Shown piece after piece: positions 9,749-20,298 of a stretch of DNA of 64,000 bases. Numbering within the stretch: position 1 is the stretch's first letter; each line of letters opens with the position of its first letter. The stretch is from Puccinia triticina. Lineage: Eukaryota; Basidiomycota; Pucciniomycetes; Pucciniales; Pucciniaceae. The translations under genes were made by a program, and so were the position numbers. The notes under the pieces were generated by a model, which saw nothing but the letters and a program-made list of their open reading frames with translations, did no database searches and had not been told where the DNA came from. Location: NCBI RefSeq assembly GCF_026914185.1, contig NC_070575.1, positions 1,116,001 through 1,180,000 on the forward strand. Reading direction: 5' to 3'.

Positions 9749-10639
9749 TCAATTAGCTTCACTGAAACCGCTTCCTACAAATGTTTCGTCTGCTGCAGCT
9801 CGGACTTCATCCTCAGCCACATCCATCAAGTCTTCTAGGTGAGGCGTCTTAGGATAACCATCTTTGCCGTAAGGAATCAGGTCCTGTTTGACCATCTCGT
9901 GTTTGATTGATTTCTGTAATTCTTTTGAAAAAGCCATAAAAAACAGGTGAGTAACGTCTTGTTGGTCTCTAATGTGCTCATTAGCAACCAAATACTTTGT
10001 TATTAATAAAAATTTTGATTTGTAGTTCTTGTATTCTTTGAATCCTTTAGGTCCACCAGCCTTTGCCTGTTCTTCCACGAAGTTTTGCAGGTCCCGAATG
10101 GTAAATCGAATTTTTGCATGGGTGTCACCCCATATTTCCTTCATGCTACGCCTAAGCATGTTCCAGTCCCGTTGTTCGTATCCGTCCATCGATTCCAGTT
10201 CTTGCTTCAAGTCTTCAGGTCCAACAAAGCTGCAAATCTGTCGAACCATGTTGTATCCTTCTGCTCCATAAACTTCCGCCGCCAGTTCAAATCGGTCCAG
10301 AAATTCCTTGAAGTTTTCTCCATCGTATAATAAGTTTACCGCTTTGATAATTATCACTTTTCTTTTAGGTTCCGTCCTGGTTGGGTTGTTTACTTTGGGT
10401 TCTTGAGGTAAGCCGTAGGTTCCAGGAGGGTGAGTCTGAGTGTTTTCTTGAGTAGTTCTATTGTTGGCCAGCCGTCCACGATAGGTCCTTGTTCGAGTGT
10501 GAGACATGGGTGGTGGAGGTAGTGGATCAACATTCATTCTATTGTTCTGACTGTTTTGAGTTCCATTGAATAGTCCGAGTGGATTTGGATTGTTTGTTGG
10601 TAGGACATTTTCCAAGTCTTCATTCTGTGGAAAAGCCAT
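9749..10639 (-). CDS. Gypsy Gag (capsid region)
   Basis: 296 residues from ATG 10637-10639. A low-complexity N-terminus rich in Asn and Pro is followed by a helical capsid-like region (KEFLDRFELAAEVYG, then the EIWGDTHAKIRFTIRDL stretch), the usual Ty3/gypsy gag layout for particle assembly in the cytoplasm. It stops at TGA 9749-9751 (context AAT TGA GCG). The zinc knuckle lies in the next segment of the same frame. Either this is a truncated Gag or the TGA is read through to make Gag-Pol. Confidence 0.9.
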   Translation of the reverse strand: MAFPQNEDLENVLPTNNPNPLGLFNGTQNSQNNRMNVDPLPPPPMSHTRTRTYRGRLANNRTTQENTQTHPPGTYGLPQEPKVNNPTRTEPKRKVIIIKAVNLLYDGENFKEFLDRFELAAEVYGAEGYNMVRQICSFVGPEDLKQELESMDGYEQRDWNMLRRSMKEIWGDTHAKIRFTIRDLQNFVEEQAKAGGPKGFKEYKNYKSKFLLITKYLVANEHIRDQQDVTHLFFMAFSKELQKSIKHEMVKQDLIPYGKDGYPKTPHLEDLMDVAEDEVRAAADETFVGSGFSEAN

Positions 10640-11213
10640 GTCTGAGTTTTAACTGATTTCTGATCCTTTATGTTTAGATGAGTGGTTCAATATTTGCTAG
10701 TAGTTGTCCTAAGGGTTGGTCTCTGGGTTTCTTCCAGGGCGAGTTGGGGGGGTTATACTATACTAAAATAATAATAATACTAAAAAAAAAACTAAATAGT
10801 ATGATATGTTGTTCAAATATTCAGATGCGTAGAGGGTTATCGCAACTAAAATCTGCCCGCAGTGAGTCTAAGCCGGCTACCACCTGGTAGTTAAAATATA
10901 TATCCTAAACGCTCACAACAAATACGTCAGTTCTAGCTGGTCCTCGTCTCCTGACCTTATAAGTGATTTTTCAAGTATTTAACTATTTAATCCGGAGTTC
11001 TACTAGAAATATGTTAAGGACTGATTTGTTATAATGATACCAGAAAGTGTCTTGACAGAGATATGTTTCTTCACTTGAATGTAACAGGTTAGTTTTCCTG
11101 CCACCAACTAATCAAAATTCGCTAAGAATACTTATAAAATTCGCAACAGTGGTTAGAGATATGTTAAGCCACGTGTTCAAAATAGAAATCCTCTATCACG
11201 TTGGGGACTCCCT
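10640..11213 (-). other. Gypsy 5' leader; no canonical primer-binding site
   Basis: This is the untranslated leader between the 5' LTR and gag. Immediately inside the LTR the element-sense sequence is AGGGAGTCCCCAACGTGATA; it lacks the TGG expected for pairing with a tRNA 3' CCA end. Priming by an internal tRNA fragment or self-priming is possible but not shown. Confidence 0.6.
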
Positions 11214-12512
11214 TGTAAAGCTCAAAAGTGTTCCTGAGAACCTTTTGCTGAGTGCGGAAAGGGATGAATGAGGTTACCTCTGCCTTCCCTGGGTCACTAG
11301 ACACTAAAACAAGCCCCCCAATCTACGATTGGAAGGTTTATGTAGTGATAGTGGAGGTGTATCAAAAGATAGCCTACGTCAAACAAGTGGCTTAGGGGAT
11401 ATGGGTGATGTAACCGGTGCTGAGCGAGTTGTGAGTTGATATGGTCCGTGTGTTGCCGCAAAGAGGTTGTGGAACACCCTGACAGAGGGGTTGATGATGA
11501 TTGAGCGATGTAATAGTGTTGTTGTATGTATGTAATTGTTATGTAATAAGGGTAAAACCACAATATAGTGGGGGCTAATACTGTAGAGTGAGCAAGTGTT
11601 GTACTGTTTATGGGGTAAGCTGAGTGCAAGTAGTTTGCTGCCAGAAATTACAACTGGGGGGAGGAGAGCCTCCTTAAATAGAAAAGGGTGAGGGATTTTA
11701 GCTCCAGGGGAACCAGGGAATGAGGGGTTTTAGCTGCCCTGAGCTGTCAAATGAGGGATTTTGGCTAGTGGTACAGCCTAGATGAGGGAATTTAGCCCGA
11801 TTGACAGGTCACATGATGTAATGATGAGGGAATTTAGCTGGTGAGAAAGTGGAGGTGAGAGGTTTGAGTTTGGCCTATGATGTCATTGACGTATGATGTC
11901 ATTGGGTCATCTGATCATCTGCACTGCCCCTGTCTGTCAAATGATGTCATACGAGGGAATTTAGCTAGCCTGAGCTGTCAACTGATGTCATGTGTAAGCT
12001 GCATGAGGGGTTTTTGCTAGCTTGACACCTGCATGAACTGCAGCCCCTATTACACTAGTCTGCATGCACCTGCATGAGCCTGCATAAGCCTGCATAAGCC
12101 TGCATAAGCCTGCATCTAGTGTGCATGACACTGCATGATACTGCATGATACTGCATGATGCGTGCATAACACAATGTAGTGAGTGCAGCTGATGAGGTAA
12201 AGCATCTGTAAAGGGTAGACAAGTGTCAGAGCGGACCATGTAACGGATTACATGGTCCTGGGTAAGGGTGGTTCATGTAACGGATTACATGACCTGAGTA
12301 TGGTGTTTGTGTGCGTGAAACCGGCTGATGGTGTCTTGAAGGGGTTGTATCTTCTGATCTAGAGGGGTGTAAGGTGTGTTGTCCATGGTGTCCTGTGTAG
12401 TTTTGGCCGTAGAATCCAATGGTGTTGCCGTATTGGTTGATTTGTGAGTGTACATATGAGAAAATGGAAAATTTTGAAATGGGCTAGATGGGTAACCATA
12501 AAGCATACCACA
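11214..12512 (-). repeat. 5' LTR of the gypsy element
   Basis: 1299 bp, TG...CA ends, matching 2146-3444 with one noticed C/T difference. It carries the same hairpins and direct repeats. It should hold the promoter for minus-strand transcription. Confidence 0.95.
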
Positions 12513-12516
12513 ACGT
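12513..12516. other. Target-site duplication, right copy (ACGT)
   Basis: ACGT follows the LTR directly and matches 2142-2145. Confidence 0.8.
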
Positions 12517-12807
12517 TTGGCCAAAAATCATGGTTGACAAGTGCAGTGGACATCAACCCGCTGCCTCCCCAAGCTCAAATCCAATGGCCAGCACCTACTC
12601 GCCATCAAATGGGTGAATTCCAAGCCCAATGACCAACAGATACTGGTCATAGAGCCAGCCTTACCAAGCTAGGTAGGCAATATATACTGGCCACCCAGCT
12701 CAAAAAAGCACAGCTGGATGGTCAGTATTCACTGGCAGTTGAGCTAGGAATTCCCCAGCGCGATGTACAGTCTTGATGTTTCATTTATTGAATTTGTGAA
12801 AAGTATA

Positions 12808-12868
12808 GTCCGAGTGAAGTGGGTATTGAACCCACAACCTCGTGTACTGTGAGAGTCAACCTCACATA

Positions 12869-12901
<33 letters not shown>

Positions 12902-12915
12902 CACTACAGGCATGT
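12808..12915 (-). repeat. tRNA-like (possibly SINE-derived) sequence
   Basis: On the minus strand there is an A-box-like GTCAATGGTTAGAGC (about 12888-12903) and a B-box-like GGTTCAATACC (12822-12832) with a plausible T stem (GTGGG/CCCAC). A 5-bp stem with a 7-nt loop (GTGAG-GTTGACT-CTCAC) lies between them. I could not form an acceptor stem and the middle is too long. A tRNA-derived relic is more likely than a working tRNA. Confidence 0.35.
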
Positions 12916-13254
12916 AGCTGTTGCTGCGGGATGCAGCGTCACCCTGTTGTTGCAAGCCCGCGTGACTGCGCAAGTAGGCGTAGTCACTGCGGCCGCGACC
13001 CCAAATGCAACGTCAGGTGACGCTGCGGGCTGCAACAACACCTATTTGCCCGTAGTGTGAGCTAAGTACACATTGTACAGAAATGAGTTTGAGGGATGAC
13101 ACAAATAATATGCAAGAGGTTGCAAACTAAGTGCATTTAACATTGGCATTGTGGTACGCTGCAACTGAGCAGACAATCTACTCTCAATATCATTAATCTG
13201 GGAAAGGCCCTCATAAATGAAAAACATGTACTATTCATTAAGCTGCGCTTTTAA

Positions 13255-13620
13255 CAGCACATCTGTGATTAAGTGGAGGACATCTTCACTCAATGACCAG
13301 TATACAACAGTAATTGAGAATAGAATCCCTCCTATGAATGGAAATACAAACTGGTCATTGGGTGGAGGATGTCTCCACTCAATGGCAGGTATACATGGTC
13401 AAAAATTGTAGGATTTCTACACTTCATGGCTCATACAGAGGATCATGGAGTGGAGTATTTCTCCACTTGATGTATTTCCTAACCAGTCATGGAGTGGAGG
13501 TATTCTCCACTTTATGGCCATAAAAAATGGTAATCAAGTGGAGGGTGTCTCCACTTGATGGCTAGTACACACCGGCCAGTGGAGACTACCTGTGTGTACC
13601 AGAATATGAGTGGAGACTTG
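13255..13620. repeat. Palindromic-unit minisatellite (locus A)
   Basis: Repeated CCACTYRATG ... CATYRAGTGGA words, each a short imperfect palindrome, separated by unlike spacers. The same family recurs at about 14240, 17355, 40165, 55020, 57000 and 59200. Confidence 0.6.
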
Positions 13621-13844
13621 TGCTTGCATCCACAAAATCAATTTCATCCAGAGCGGTGTGGTAACCCTGTTCCTGTTCATACCATCACTTTAATATCACA
13701 TAAACCCTTCCCAAATATCCCTTTATTACTAAACCCATTAACTCACCAGACAAAACAAGATGGGATAAAGATCAGACCAGCATGAGTTGAGTATGAAAAT
13801 ATGAACAACTCTCAACTCATAACTGGCAGAATTCTAGAAAGAAA

Positions 13845-14190
13845 TTACGGTCTGGCACTCTCTAGAGAGTGCAACACATTCCTCCCTGGTGAAACGGGTA
13901 CTCAGTACCCGTTGGGCCCCACAGGTACCCGCTGGCGGGTTCCAGGTGCGGGTGCGGGTGTCCAGAATTCAGGTGGGGAGGACGGCGGGACCTGCCGGTC
14001 AGCCTGGACGCTGGCCATTGGTCAGCCGGCCATCAAAGAGGATAAAACCTTTTGAGCCTAGCAAGCTTGGGTACCTGTGCCTGGCACCCAGGTACCTCCC
14101 ATGGCGGGTGCGGGTGTGAGGAATTTGTGAAAAAACAGGGGGGTAACCGCACCCACCACGGGTACCCAGGTGCCATATGTCATCTCTAGT
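13845..14190. repeat. GGTACC/GCGGGT-rich repeat with ACTCTCTAGAGAGT palindrome
   Basis: It contains many GGGTACC and GCGGGT words and ends with CATCTCTA near 14187, like the hAT-type MITEs of this window. Its left part is an inverted relative of 350-420. I could not place a left end or a duplication. Confidence 0.45.
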
Positions 14191-14239
14191 CTAAAGAAGG
14201 CACCAAGTACCCGTTTGTGGGTGCAGGTGTCCAGATTTG

Positions 14240-14575
14240 TTCATAAAGAGGGCTAAACGGTCCTCTCAATGACCGGAACCGTTCCAGTCATCAAGACTCA
14301 GAGCATTAAACACTCTTCTTGATGAACAAGTCCATTCCAGTCATTGAGATGAGTAAACACTCCTCCTCTCAACAACTGGAACAGACCTGGTCATCAAAAG
14401 GAGTAAACACTCCTCTCAATTACCGGAATGGACCCAGTCATTGAGAGGAGTGTTTCATCTTCTCTCAATGACCTTGGGGGAGTAAAGAGCCTGGTCATCA
14501 AGAGTGTTCCTCCTCTCAATGGCCGGGTCTGTTCTGTTCATCAATAGGAGGGAAGACTCCCCTCAATTACCGGTG
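14240..14575. repeat. Palindromic-unit minisatellite (locus B)
   Basis: About eight degenerate units of CTCTCAATGACCGG ... CAGTCATCAAGAG separated by GTAAACACTCCT-like spacers. Confidence 0.7.
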
Positions 14576-15389
14576 TGGTAGACACTTTTGTTCCGGATGG
14601 AAAAATTCAAAAATTTCTAGTTTACATATGTAGTGTTACATTACACCATCTAGTGATACACACACTCCCTTCAGTTTACATACACAGTTTTACAAAACTG
14701 CATGTATATAGCTTACATACTACCCTTTTACATATATATGTGTGTATGTATGCCGCTACGTAGCAACCAGCCAGCCTCAGATGTGGCTGTGTAGCAACCA
14801 CAAGCCACTTATTACAGTAACCTAGCAAACACAATCCACATTAATAAAGCGGCATAGTAACCATGGGGCTGTGCAAGTCACTCAAGCAGACTACACAGCA
14901 ATACAGAAAGCTGTGCAGGTCACTTGAGAAGACTCCATAGCAACCAGAGGGCTGTGTAAGCCACACTTGTAACTAGATCACCAGCTAAATTTGCTCATTT
15001 ATACACTGCAACACTGTACATAGCTGTATTTGCACAGCATTTGTAAAGGCACACCAGCCAAAACCCCTCATGTACATAGACCACCAGCACAAATGCCTCA
15101 CATTTTCCTATATAAGGAGGGGCTCTCTCTTCCTTTTCCCCCCATCCAATCAAGGAGATCATTCCCCCCACGAGATTCAAATAAATTGTCACCCTCACAC
15201 TCTCGGCCACATAATAAAATACTAGCTTTATATTTTGAAATACACAGTCCATTGTGAGCCACTTGTAAGAAAAGTATTCAACTACACTAGACCACTGTCT
15301 TCTTGCTTCCAGCCTAGCTGGGGGTGTTGTCAGTCTTTGTCTTTCAGAGAAGCAGGGGTTTCCCCACACATACTTCTCTAAATTCAGCC
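14576..15389. other. No gene recognised
   Basis: Bases 14750-14975 contain loosely repeated GTAGCAACCA, GCAAGTCACT and AGCAACCAGA words. No convincing coding frame is present. Confidence 0.4.
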
Positions 15390-15603
15390 TAGAGATGGCC
15401 ATTGGCACCCGCTGGCGGGTACCCGCCACTCTTCAGCAGGTCCTTTATGCCCTGGTAAGTGCCAGCCAGCAGGCTTGGGGTGTTCAATTGTGGTAAAAAG
15501 TCAAGCATGTAGCTTTGCACCTGCTATGGTTGCCTGTAGGGGCAGATAGCTACCTGCTAAAGAGTGACGGGTACCCGCCAGCGGGTGCCAATGGCCATCT
15601 CTA
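15390..15603. mobile_element. hAT-type MITE, 214 bp, almost pure hairpin
   Basis: The ends are perfect inverted repeats beginning TAGAGATGGCCATTGGCACC and continuing through CGCTGGCGGGTACCCGCC. The flanks are an exact 8-bp duplication ATTCAGCC (15382-15389 and 15604-15611). Eight-bp duplications with short TIRs are diagnostic of the hAT superfamily. It has no coding capacity and would need a transposase in trans. Confidence 0.85.
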
Positions 15604-15611
15604 ATTCAGCC

Positions 15612-16248
15612 ATAAGAGGCGCAAACCGCTTTTGGAGTCTCACACCGGAGCAAACCATTCATCACTCCTCTGCTTGAACAGTTTGCTCCAGTCATTGAGG
15701 GAGTTTTTCTCTTTTTGGTGAGTGGGGCGACTGGCCTGATGATACCAGCTGTCCCTCAAGCAATTGAAAGCTATACTTAAACTGCTGGCCGGGGTACGTC
15801 CACAGGTACCTTGGGTACCTCTAGAGAGTACTGGCCTGCCCAAACCCGCCAAGGGGTGCCGAGTGCGGTGCTGGGTGTCCATTTTGGAGCAAAAATCAGG
15901 TGGTACTGACTCTAGAATCTGAACCCACCAACTTCAAGTAATTTTTGTTGGTTAGATGGTTCAAAATAGGCTTCCGTAGATGAATATGAGAAAATGAGAA
16001 TAAGAAACAAAGTTCTAAATTTCTACAAAAAAGCAACTTTTTCTTGTAAGCTTATTTTAATTTTTTTTCAGATAAAGGCAAGTGGACAGAAAGCAAGAAG
16101 GGATCATGAAAATAATGACAATGAATGAAAAAAATGTAACTCAAAAAAGGTTCAGCTTGGCAGGTACATAGAGAATTTGCAGTCAAAATGGGGAAATTAC
16201 ACAGAATCACAGGTGTGCTGATGAATGATTCACTCCACATATCTTGTT
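15612..16248. other. No gene recognised
   Basis: There is another GGTACC-rich patch at about 15790-15880, followed by A/T-rich DNA without a coding frame. About 15904-15950 shares words with 18935-18980 (ACTTCAAGT/ACTTGAAGT and ACCCACCAA) in inverted orientation. Confidence 0.4.
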
Positions 16249-18591
16249 GGGTTTACTTTGCGCACGGATGGAAACTTGTTGCGCACGGGAATTTCCGTTG
16301 ACTTGACTTCACGTTGTGGAACTACTCTGAGGGAAGAATAGAGCTTGAGAGGGATTTGGTGCTTGAAGGGCTGCCTCTCAGGGGAACAAGAAAAAGAATA
16401 TAAGAGTATGGACTCTTAAGGAAAGGTGTGGCTATGGAGATTCTTGAGGTATGTCTAAGGGTTTACTTTCTACTAATCTAATAGCAAGGTAAAGGTAATG
16501 TAAAGTCTGTCCAACCTGATATATTTGGCATAGACTTATCAAGCTTGTCCACTCTGATTTAATGGCATAAGCTAGGCTAGTGAATGGTGACCAGTGATCT
16601 GGATTGCTGGGACAGGATCTGATAGGGAACAAATGGTAGGGCCAAAGAGGGCAGACTATACACAAAATATTATGGGGCTGAGTTGTGGTTGGAAGAAAAG
16701 ATGAAACAGTGAAAATTCTCAATCAAGGGGCTGAGGCTGAAAATGCCATGGGGATGGAAGGTTCTGGAATGAGGCTGAAATTTGGAGAGACAATGAAACA
16801 TCAGAAGAAAGGGATTACATATCATATGAAAGGCTGAAAAGGGAAGGGCTGAAACCAAAGGGGACAAGGGGTAACCAAGATGGGATCTCTATGGTTATTA
16901 CATGTGTGGCTAATTCCAAAATGAGGTTTTTATACTGGACTGGGAAGGAAGGAAAAGATGATGAATGTCAAGGGTCTTTCCTAATATTCTGGCTCTGTCT
17001 GATGGGTGACTTGCCTAGCTGGGTGCTTGAGAAATATTGAGTTGGTGTAGGTGGGTATCCAGAAGGTGGGGAAAAAGGGTGAAGAGAGGAGGCGGGGCCT
17101 GTTGATGGGGAGTTGTCCTGGCCTTGATCCTTAAGGGAGGTGGGTGCTTGAGTATTCCAGAGAGGGTTATATTGAGGGGAAAAGACTTTGATTTTGGTGC
17201 CATATTCAGGATTGGCTTACCACAACGTGACGTTGGGCCCCCCTCCGTGCGCGCCACCAGCTCCCCTCAAAAAACTATCTGCACACGGGGGTGCCGTGCG
17301 GTGACAGGTGGCTGGGTTGAGACACTCCGGCCACCCGGAGGAAACAAAATCCTTGATGACCGGCACAGACCGGTCATCAAAAGACTACATCCCTCTCGAT
17401 GATCGGAATAGACCGGTCATCAGGAGGTTGCAATCCTCTTGATGACCGGTGCATACCAGTCATTGAGAGGCTACATCCCTCTTGATGACCAGAATAGACC
17501 GGTCATCAAGAGGGTATATCACATCTCTCTCAATGACCGGCATTCCGGTCATCAAGAGGACACATCCCCCTCAATGACCGGTACAGACCGGTCATTGGGA
17601 GGCTACATCCCTCTTGATGACTGGTACAGACCGGTCATTGGGTCATCAAAAGACTACATCCCTCTCAATGATTGGAATAGACCGGTCATTGGGAGGTTAC
17701 AATCCTCTTGATGACCGGTACATACCAGTCATTGAGAGGCTACATCCCTCTTGATGACCAGAATAGATCGGTCATCAAGAGGGTATATCACATCTCTCTC
17801 AATGACCGGCATTCCGGTCATCGAGAGGACAAATCCCCCTCAATGACCGGTACAGACCGTTCATTGGGAGGCTACATCCCTCTTGATGACCGGTACAGAC
17901 AGGTCATTGGGAGGCTAAAATCCTCTCGATGACCGGAACAGACCGGTCATTAGGAGGCTACATCCCTCTTGATGACCGGCATAGACCGGTCATCAAGAGG
18001 CTACATCCCTCTTGATGACCCGAATAGACCGGTCATCAGGAGGTTACATCCCTTGCAATGACCGGCACAGACCAGTCATTGAGAGGGTATAACACATCTC
18101 TCTTGTTGAGTGGGATGTAGCATCTCAATTACTGGGATAGACCAGTCATTGAGAGGCTACACCCCTCTCGATGACCGGAATAAGAGGGATGTAGCCTCCC
18201 AATGACCGGTCTATTCCGGTCATTGAGAGAATTGTAGCCTCCCGATGACCGGTCTGTACCGGTCATCGAGAGGGATGTAGCCTCCCGATGACCGGTCTGT
18301 ACCGGTCATCGAGGGGGATGTGTCCTCTTGATGACCGGAATGCCAGTCATCAAGAGAGATGTGATATACCCTCTTGATGACCGGTCTGTGCCGGTCATCA
18401 AGGGTTTTGTTTCCTCCGGATGGCCGGAGTGTCTCAACCCAGCCACCTGTCACCGCACGGCACCCCCGTGTGCGGATAGTTTCTTGAGGGGAGCTGGTGG
18501 CGCGCACGGAGGGGGGCCCAACATCACATGACGTTGAGTCAACGGAAATTCCCGTGCGCAAAGAGTTTCCCTCCGTGCGCAAAGTAAACCC
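16249..18591. mobile_element. Terminal-inverted-repeat unit, 2.3 kb, with minisatellite interior
   Basis: The ends are inverted repeats starting GGGTTTACTTTGCGCACGGA and continuing about 50 bp (GCGCACGGGAATTTCCGTTGACT). A second inverted pair lies inside (about 17226-17365 and 18395-18538: TTGGGCCCCCCTCCGTGCGC, then CACCTGTCACCGCACGGCA words). The outer-right TIR is contiguous with the inner-right arm, but the inner-left arm lacks the terminal 60 bp, so the unit may be a composite of two copies. No transposase is visible. The flanks share TATCTT but give no clean duplication. Confidence 0.7.
17355..18400. repeat. Palindromic-unit minisatellite (locus C, largest array)
   Basis: More than 20 units of about 37-40 bp, for example CTTGATGACCGG, a 3-6 bp centre, CCGGTCATCAAGAGG and a GCTACATCC spacer. 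Each unit is itself an inverted repeat centred on ACCGGT-like cores. From about 18181 the units run in reverse orientation, making the whole array a large palindrome. Confidence 0.9.
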
Positions 18592-19476
18592 GTATCTTTT
18601 AAACTACATAGAATCAACTTTTTTCTAAATTTTTACTTGATAATATTTATTTCAGATCTCATACTAACATTCCTCAACCTTCATTTTTTTGAGAAACATA
18701 TGATAGTTTTTGTTTTTCTTGTTTGATTTTTGAAAGTTGCATATGTTTTAGCTTTATTTTTTCATAAGGTGTCAAATATAAAAAATCCACCATTAGAAAC
18801 CAGTTAATTAGCCGTAAATAAAATTCTTGACCAGTGGATCCCAAAATGGGGTAGGTGAAAGACCAGCATGTTATAAAAATGGTGTTTTTTTTATTGTGCT
18901 TTGAAGTCTGCTTTTAACCATCTCACCAACATCCATGACTTCAAGTTGGTGGGTTGAGATTCTATGGTCCAAAAATGGTGTGGCCTATGCAATTGTCTTC
19001 CCACTGTACACTTGCAAGTAATTAAAAGGGGTTATTTGGGTTGATCTCTTGCTTAAAATCCAGGCTCAATTTTAAGCAAGCATTTCACCTGCAATTAACA
19101 GAATTGAATGCCGCAGCAAGCAGGAATTCTTGTTGCAAAACCCCCTATTGATGACTGGTCATTGGTGTGAAGAGTACATTCCAGTTGATGACCGGTCATA
19201 CTTACTCATCAAATAGGGAGTGATAAGGGTCATTTTCTAGCTTAAATGAGCCTATTTGCTTCCAGCCACAACAAGCCTCCCACCAGGGGGGATTTGTGTT
19301 AAGTTAGGGTCATTTGAGAGTCAAGAGTGGATTTGCCCATTTGTGGCATGATAATCGAGTGTCAGTTGTACGCCACAGGTGGGCTTTGGTGTCTCGGAGG
19401 TATCAAACAAAATCATGTGCCGGAGGCATTCAAATCAGTTCCAAAATGAGATCCCTCATCACAAAAATGTCACGTT
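18592..19476. other. No gene recognised
   Basis: A/T-rich spacer. A two-unit relic of the palindromic repeat (ATGACTGGTCATTG, then ATGACCGGTCATACT) is at about 19148-19205. Confidence 0.4.
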
Positions 19477-20298
19477 GTGATACGATTTTGGTCCTTGGGG
19501 CGGTGCTGGGTCGCCGCCTGGCGCCGCGCAGCCTCAGCTAAAAAGTATCCGCAGCGGGCAATTGGTCACTGCGGAAGAGTCGAAGACAATGAATATGCTT
19601 CGCCCACCTGTGATCTCAACTTGAGTCAAGTCCGAGTACCCCCAGCCAACGACAAACGGAAACGACATCAAGTAAAACCAGATGGCAAAATCATTGAGAT
19701 CGAAGAGTTGAGTGACTCTCACCGAAATCACACGCGCTCATTTCTTTCATTTCCTAGGTCGTTCATTGACATAACAGCAGAGAAAGAGGAGCTGACCAAG
19801 GATAAATTATACTCACATCTTACACGAAACCCAGGCAAGCGTGCATTCAGGGCGAAGAAAAGGACGTCGACTTCTTCGGATTATCAAAAAACTGAGGCAG
19901 AACGATTAATGAGACTTTCGAAAAAACTTACGGGATCTTCTGGAGAGGGTGCCGAGGAAGGATCTTCGACAGCCCAAGAGATGCAAATCGATGAAGGTTC
20001 GGAAACTCAAGACGATTCTGCCTCGAAGCCAACGCCCAAGGTCACAACACATGGTCCTCGGATGAGTGGACGAGAGGTGTGGAAAGCGTCCAAACGAGGT
20101 ATGTTCTGCGGGTAGTCGATTCGCTCATCCATTTTCTTCACCACCTCGTCAGCCATTTATCGGAAGAGTCTATGGACATCGCGCACCTTTATCGCTCGTA
20201 TTGATTTGCTCGCTTTCTTAGGTATCCAACTTCGACGCGCACCCAGCACGACGGTATGGCACAAACGTTCAACTGGGAAACCTCAAAGGCGGAGATAA
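19477..20298 (+). CDS. Hypothetical protein, two or more exons
   Basis: An open frame to 20098 (CGA G) is followed by a 123-bp intron, GTATGT at 20099 to CTTAG at 20221. Exon 2 (20222-20298) keeps the frame and adds a basic tail (IQLRRAPSTTVWHKRSTG ... RRR). The body is hydrophilic, Lys/Arg- and Ser/Glu-rich (IIEIEELSDS, EMQIDEGSETQDD), suggesting a nuclear or disordered protein. I recognise no family. The start is unresolved: the first 35 codons look non-coding and no good ATG fits before residue 145, so a small upstream exon is probable. Splice signals and frame continuity support a real gene. Confidence 0.5.

Larger units (their letters stand above)
2146..12512 (-). mobile_element. Full-length Ty3/gypsy LTR retrotransposon
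   Basis: A 10,367-bp element with two 1299-bp LTRs that begin TG and end CA. It is flanked by ACGT at 2142-2145 and ACGT at 12513-12516, a 4-bp target duplication (5 bp is possible if one LTR base is shared). The internal part, read on the minus strand, encodes gag capsid, zinc knuckle, aspartic protease, reverse transcriptase, RNase H and integrase in that order, which defines Ty3/gypsy. A polypurine tract directly precedes the 3' LTR. The only LTR difference I noticed is C at about 11289 versus T at about 2219, so the insertion looks recent. The gag-pol frame nevertheless carries three TGA codons. Confidence 0.95.

Noticed and set aside
12808..12915. Functional tRNA gene
   Set aside because: A- and B-box-like words exist but no acceptor stem can be formed and the spacing is too long; kept only as a tRNA-like relic.
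16249..16249. Clean target duplication for the 16249-18591 unit
   Set aside because: TATCTT occurs on both sides but in different registers and distances; no duplication can be claimed.
17355..18400. Array of similar repeats and spacers resembling a CRISPR array
   Set aside because: The host is a eukaryote, the units are palindromic, the spacers repeat, and no cas genes exist.
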